From: Maea johnstoni | Taxonomy: Eukaryota > Annelida > Polychaeta > Spionida > Magelonidae | Assembly: GCA_963942565.1 (NCBI GenBank) | Contig: OZ012699.1 | Location: 24,243,058 to 24,307,057 of the forward strand | Direction: 5' to 3' | DNA: 64,000 bases | Shown here: positions 1-64,000 of the stretch, in pieces | Numbering within the stretch: the first letter of the stretch is position 1 | Layout of the letters: every line of letters begins with the position of its first letter | Position numbers and translations under genes: made by a program | The notes under the pieces: model-generated | The model's input: only the letters and a program-made list of their open reading frames with translations | The model's database searches: none | What the model was told of the DNA's origin: nothing

Positions 1-41
1 ACGCCAAATTAAAAACCACGCCAAATTAGCCAGTTATACAG
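1..41. mobile_element. Right end of a TA-flanked MITE, cut by the window edge
   Basis: The end ...CCAGTTATACAG followed by TA matches the right terminus of the complete element at 57487-57693, including the internal ACGCCAAATTA motif. Confidence 0.8.
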
Positions 42-169
42 TATACCCCAATTACTTCATAAATGGGGAATTGATTGGTCACGCACTACTTGTCTCTATT
101 CTATGTGTTGTCACCTTAAAAATTGTGCCCTTGATCGAATGACCAAAGGAGTGAGAAAATCTTGTGGAT

Positions 170-61860
<61,691 letters not shown>

Positions 61861-63969
61861 CTGAAATTCAAGAAACATGACATTACGGCGAAATGTCTGT
61901 AGACTATGCCTCACAACCGTGCTTCTTATTCACCCGCCGAGTCATCCTCCACGTGTGGTAGCATAGACAGATGTTATCCCTATAAGTCTCTAGGATCTCC
62001 TAATCCTTATCCCTCTATTATCTCCCCCCTAGCCCATACACCGAGGGGATCCGATAGTAGGGACTCCCTGAGATGTTTTGATGGGTATACAACACTGTGT
62101 GGTTTCTCTTGTCAAAGAATTCATGTTGTCATATGAGTGCATACTTATTTCCAAAGGAAAGAAGTATGCGATATTCTTTCATGAAAACTCCTACAAGTGC
62201 ATTGCATAAATAGATTCAGAGACTGTGGCTTGCAGTAATTGGCTTCCAAATTGTCACAGTAGTTCATTTCATCTTCAACTGGATAGGCTCAGTCGTATGA
62301 AATGTGAGCATGTCACTCTTGAAAATGATAGTGCGTTATTAGATTGTGAGAAAGGTAACTACATGGCCAACAGTTATTCATGAGAGAATTGTATTCTTGA
62401 GCGAGAATGGGCCGGTCTTTAATACCAAATTAGGTGATAGTATAGAAACAGAAAGTGGCCAGGCGCTAGGATCTGGATTCTGGCTCAGAAAATCCATTAA
62501 CCATCGTATATGAGCGTGTATTGTATTGTATTGTATTGTATTGAATTGTATGTTTATTGACTATACACAAAGGTACAAAAGTATAATTATTAAGGAAATG
62601 TGCAAACAATTACCATAATTTGAGAGAAGATGGGTGCATCTAACAGGTCAATTTAATTTCAAACCAGATGTGAATTTACACTTATGCCATTGAACAGAAA
62701 AGTATGTGAATGTTAATAAAAGAACATATGCATACGATTGCCAATTTCTAAGAACAAGATAAGTTCTCAAAAGTTCAACTTCCTTTCCATGCAGAAGTGA
62801 ATGTACATGTACACTAATGGCTTTGGACACAAATAATTTGAAGTTTATTATGAGAAACTCGAGACTTTTCTCACCTTTTTCCAAAATAGAGGTGACATAT
62901 TTATGTAATTATCTCCATGCATCTTCCCCGTGCAAAGATTCGAAGTGAAGTTGTCATGTTATATTCGCAGAAAAAAGATTGCGCGTTTTCTTGACAGGTA
63001 AGACTATGGTCAAATGAGAAATACGGGTTGCCTCCAATTGTTTCTGTACTTTGTCTCATAGGGCAGAAATAGTTAATACAGGCTACCTACATTTGCAGAA
63101 ATACACATGGGAAATCTTCATGAATAAGTTATTCGACCAAATACACCAAAAACCAATTGGCTTTCACAGATATCGTGTGAAATTATTTAGCAATCAAGAT
63201 CTTCGTGGATTACCGTCAAGTTCCCCTTCAGTCTTGCTGCACGTTTATTAGATTCCAGGAAAAGAAAGAATTCGTATGACCGGAGTAGACTGGGTGTATC
63301 GAAACATTGAAAAACTTCCTAAGTGTACATTATACATATAAATGCAAGTTAAAGACGCATATTCTGTGAACGACCTACTTAGACACATACATGCATACAA
63401 ATCTGCACGCATACATAGATGCATGCATGTATGTATGTATGTATGTATGTATGTATATATGTCGTACAGTGTAAGTAGCTAAGTAAGTACGTACATATGT
63501 ATGTTGTATGTATGTATATGTTTTTTGGTTTCTGTGTTCGTGTGGTGTTGGTGTAGATCTGTAATGGTTAGCAGTGCTGGGGGTTTCCTTTAATGAATAA
63601 GATCCACAAATGGTTTACATTTAAGGTCTCTTGTAAAGCATGGGACCGGTTTACAAATTCCAAGGTTTTGAGAGTATAGATATAGTAACGAAAATAAATT
63701 TCATGTCAAACGAAAATATATGCTCTAACATGGTTAAAGTGTGCTTTTACCTTTGTTTGCTATTTATCTTCTTTTTTTTGGGGGGGGGGGGGATATATGT
63801 GTTTTTAGCCTCGAAGCAGTGTCACCGCAGTGTCACCTTGATCACCGCCAATGACAGCGAAACATTTGATAAGTATTTGCAAGTGTATGCTATGTATAAC
63901 ACCCTGTGATAGCGCATGATACGTGAGGGATGGTCGGCGAGCTAGCAGAACCGTATGTGCTCCAAATTT

Positions 63970-64000
<31 letters not shown>
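61861..64000. other. Upstream intron, no exon recognised
   Basis: It holds short microsatellites only: (TATTG)n at 62518-62552, (ATGT)n at 63425-63460, a T8/G13 homopolymer pair at 63772-63792 and an (AGT)n run from 63968 to the window end. The preceding spectraplakin exons must lie further right. Confidence 0.6.

Noticed and set aside
61906-62136. Plus-strand Ser/Pro-rich open frame (76 codons)
   Set aside because: No splice or promoter context, and it lies in the intron of a minus-strand gene; nothing recognisable.
62870-62935. Minus-strand MHGDNYINMSPLFWKK with donor GTGAGA, a possible internal first exon
   Set aside because: No promoter signal or phase evidence; a short chance frame cannot be excluded.

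Overview
This is a piece of an AT-rich invertebrate animal genome. Its introns carry very long (AT)n tracts and many small inverted-repeat transposons. I cannot name the species. The gene content and the apparent high heterozygosity fit a marine invertebrate such as an echinoderm, hemichordate or lophotrochozoan, but that is inference.

One gene explains almost all coding sequence: the 3' half of a spectraplakin (MACF1/dystonin/Shot family, a giant actin-microtubule crosslinker). It runs on the minus strand from 61860 down to 170, and its 5' part lies beyond the right edge. I read about 21 constitutive exons with consistent splice sites and phases. In protein order these are: a run of spectrin repeats (61860 to 20771), two canonical EF-hands (20287-20125 and 19771-19659), a GAS2 microtubule-binding domain split over 17925-17791 and 14449-14332, a 509-residue Lys/Ser-rich exon (13261-11735), a conserved GRTT-ELR exon (10964-10767), and a Ser/Arg-rich tail. 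The tail is built from an array of small exons that all start and end in phase 1, with up to three different stop-bearing exons (5622-5414, 2981-2857, 570-170). Three candidate in-frame microexons (33, 24 and 27 nt) sit around the GAS2 domain. They suggest heavy alternative splicing of the microtubule-binding end.

The block 37331-43800 is repeated at 44001-50390, and the two copies meet at a run of 200 N. Both carry the same three spectrin exons. The exon differences are synonymous apart from one scrambled exon end in the left copy. The most economical reading is two unmerged haplotypes (a false duplication) rather than a real one. Inside both copies, a 100-bp tandem repeat has copied an exon end together with its splice donor.

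The large introns hold a 1.6-kb TTAA-flanked DNA transposon with a broken THAP-finger gene (Kolobok-like), nested in an older TTAA-type MITE. They also hold at least five families of TA- or TTAA-flanked MITEs, a fold-back element with an (AT)n core, and short tandem repeats. No RNA genes, CRISPR arrays or virus-like elements were recognised.
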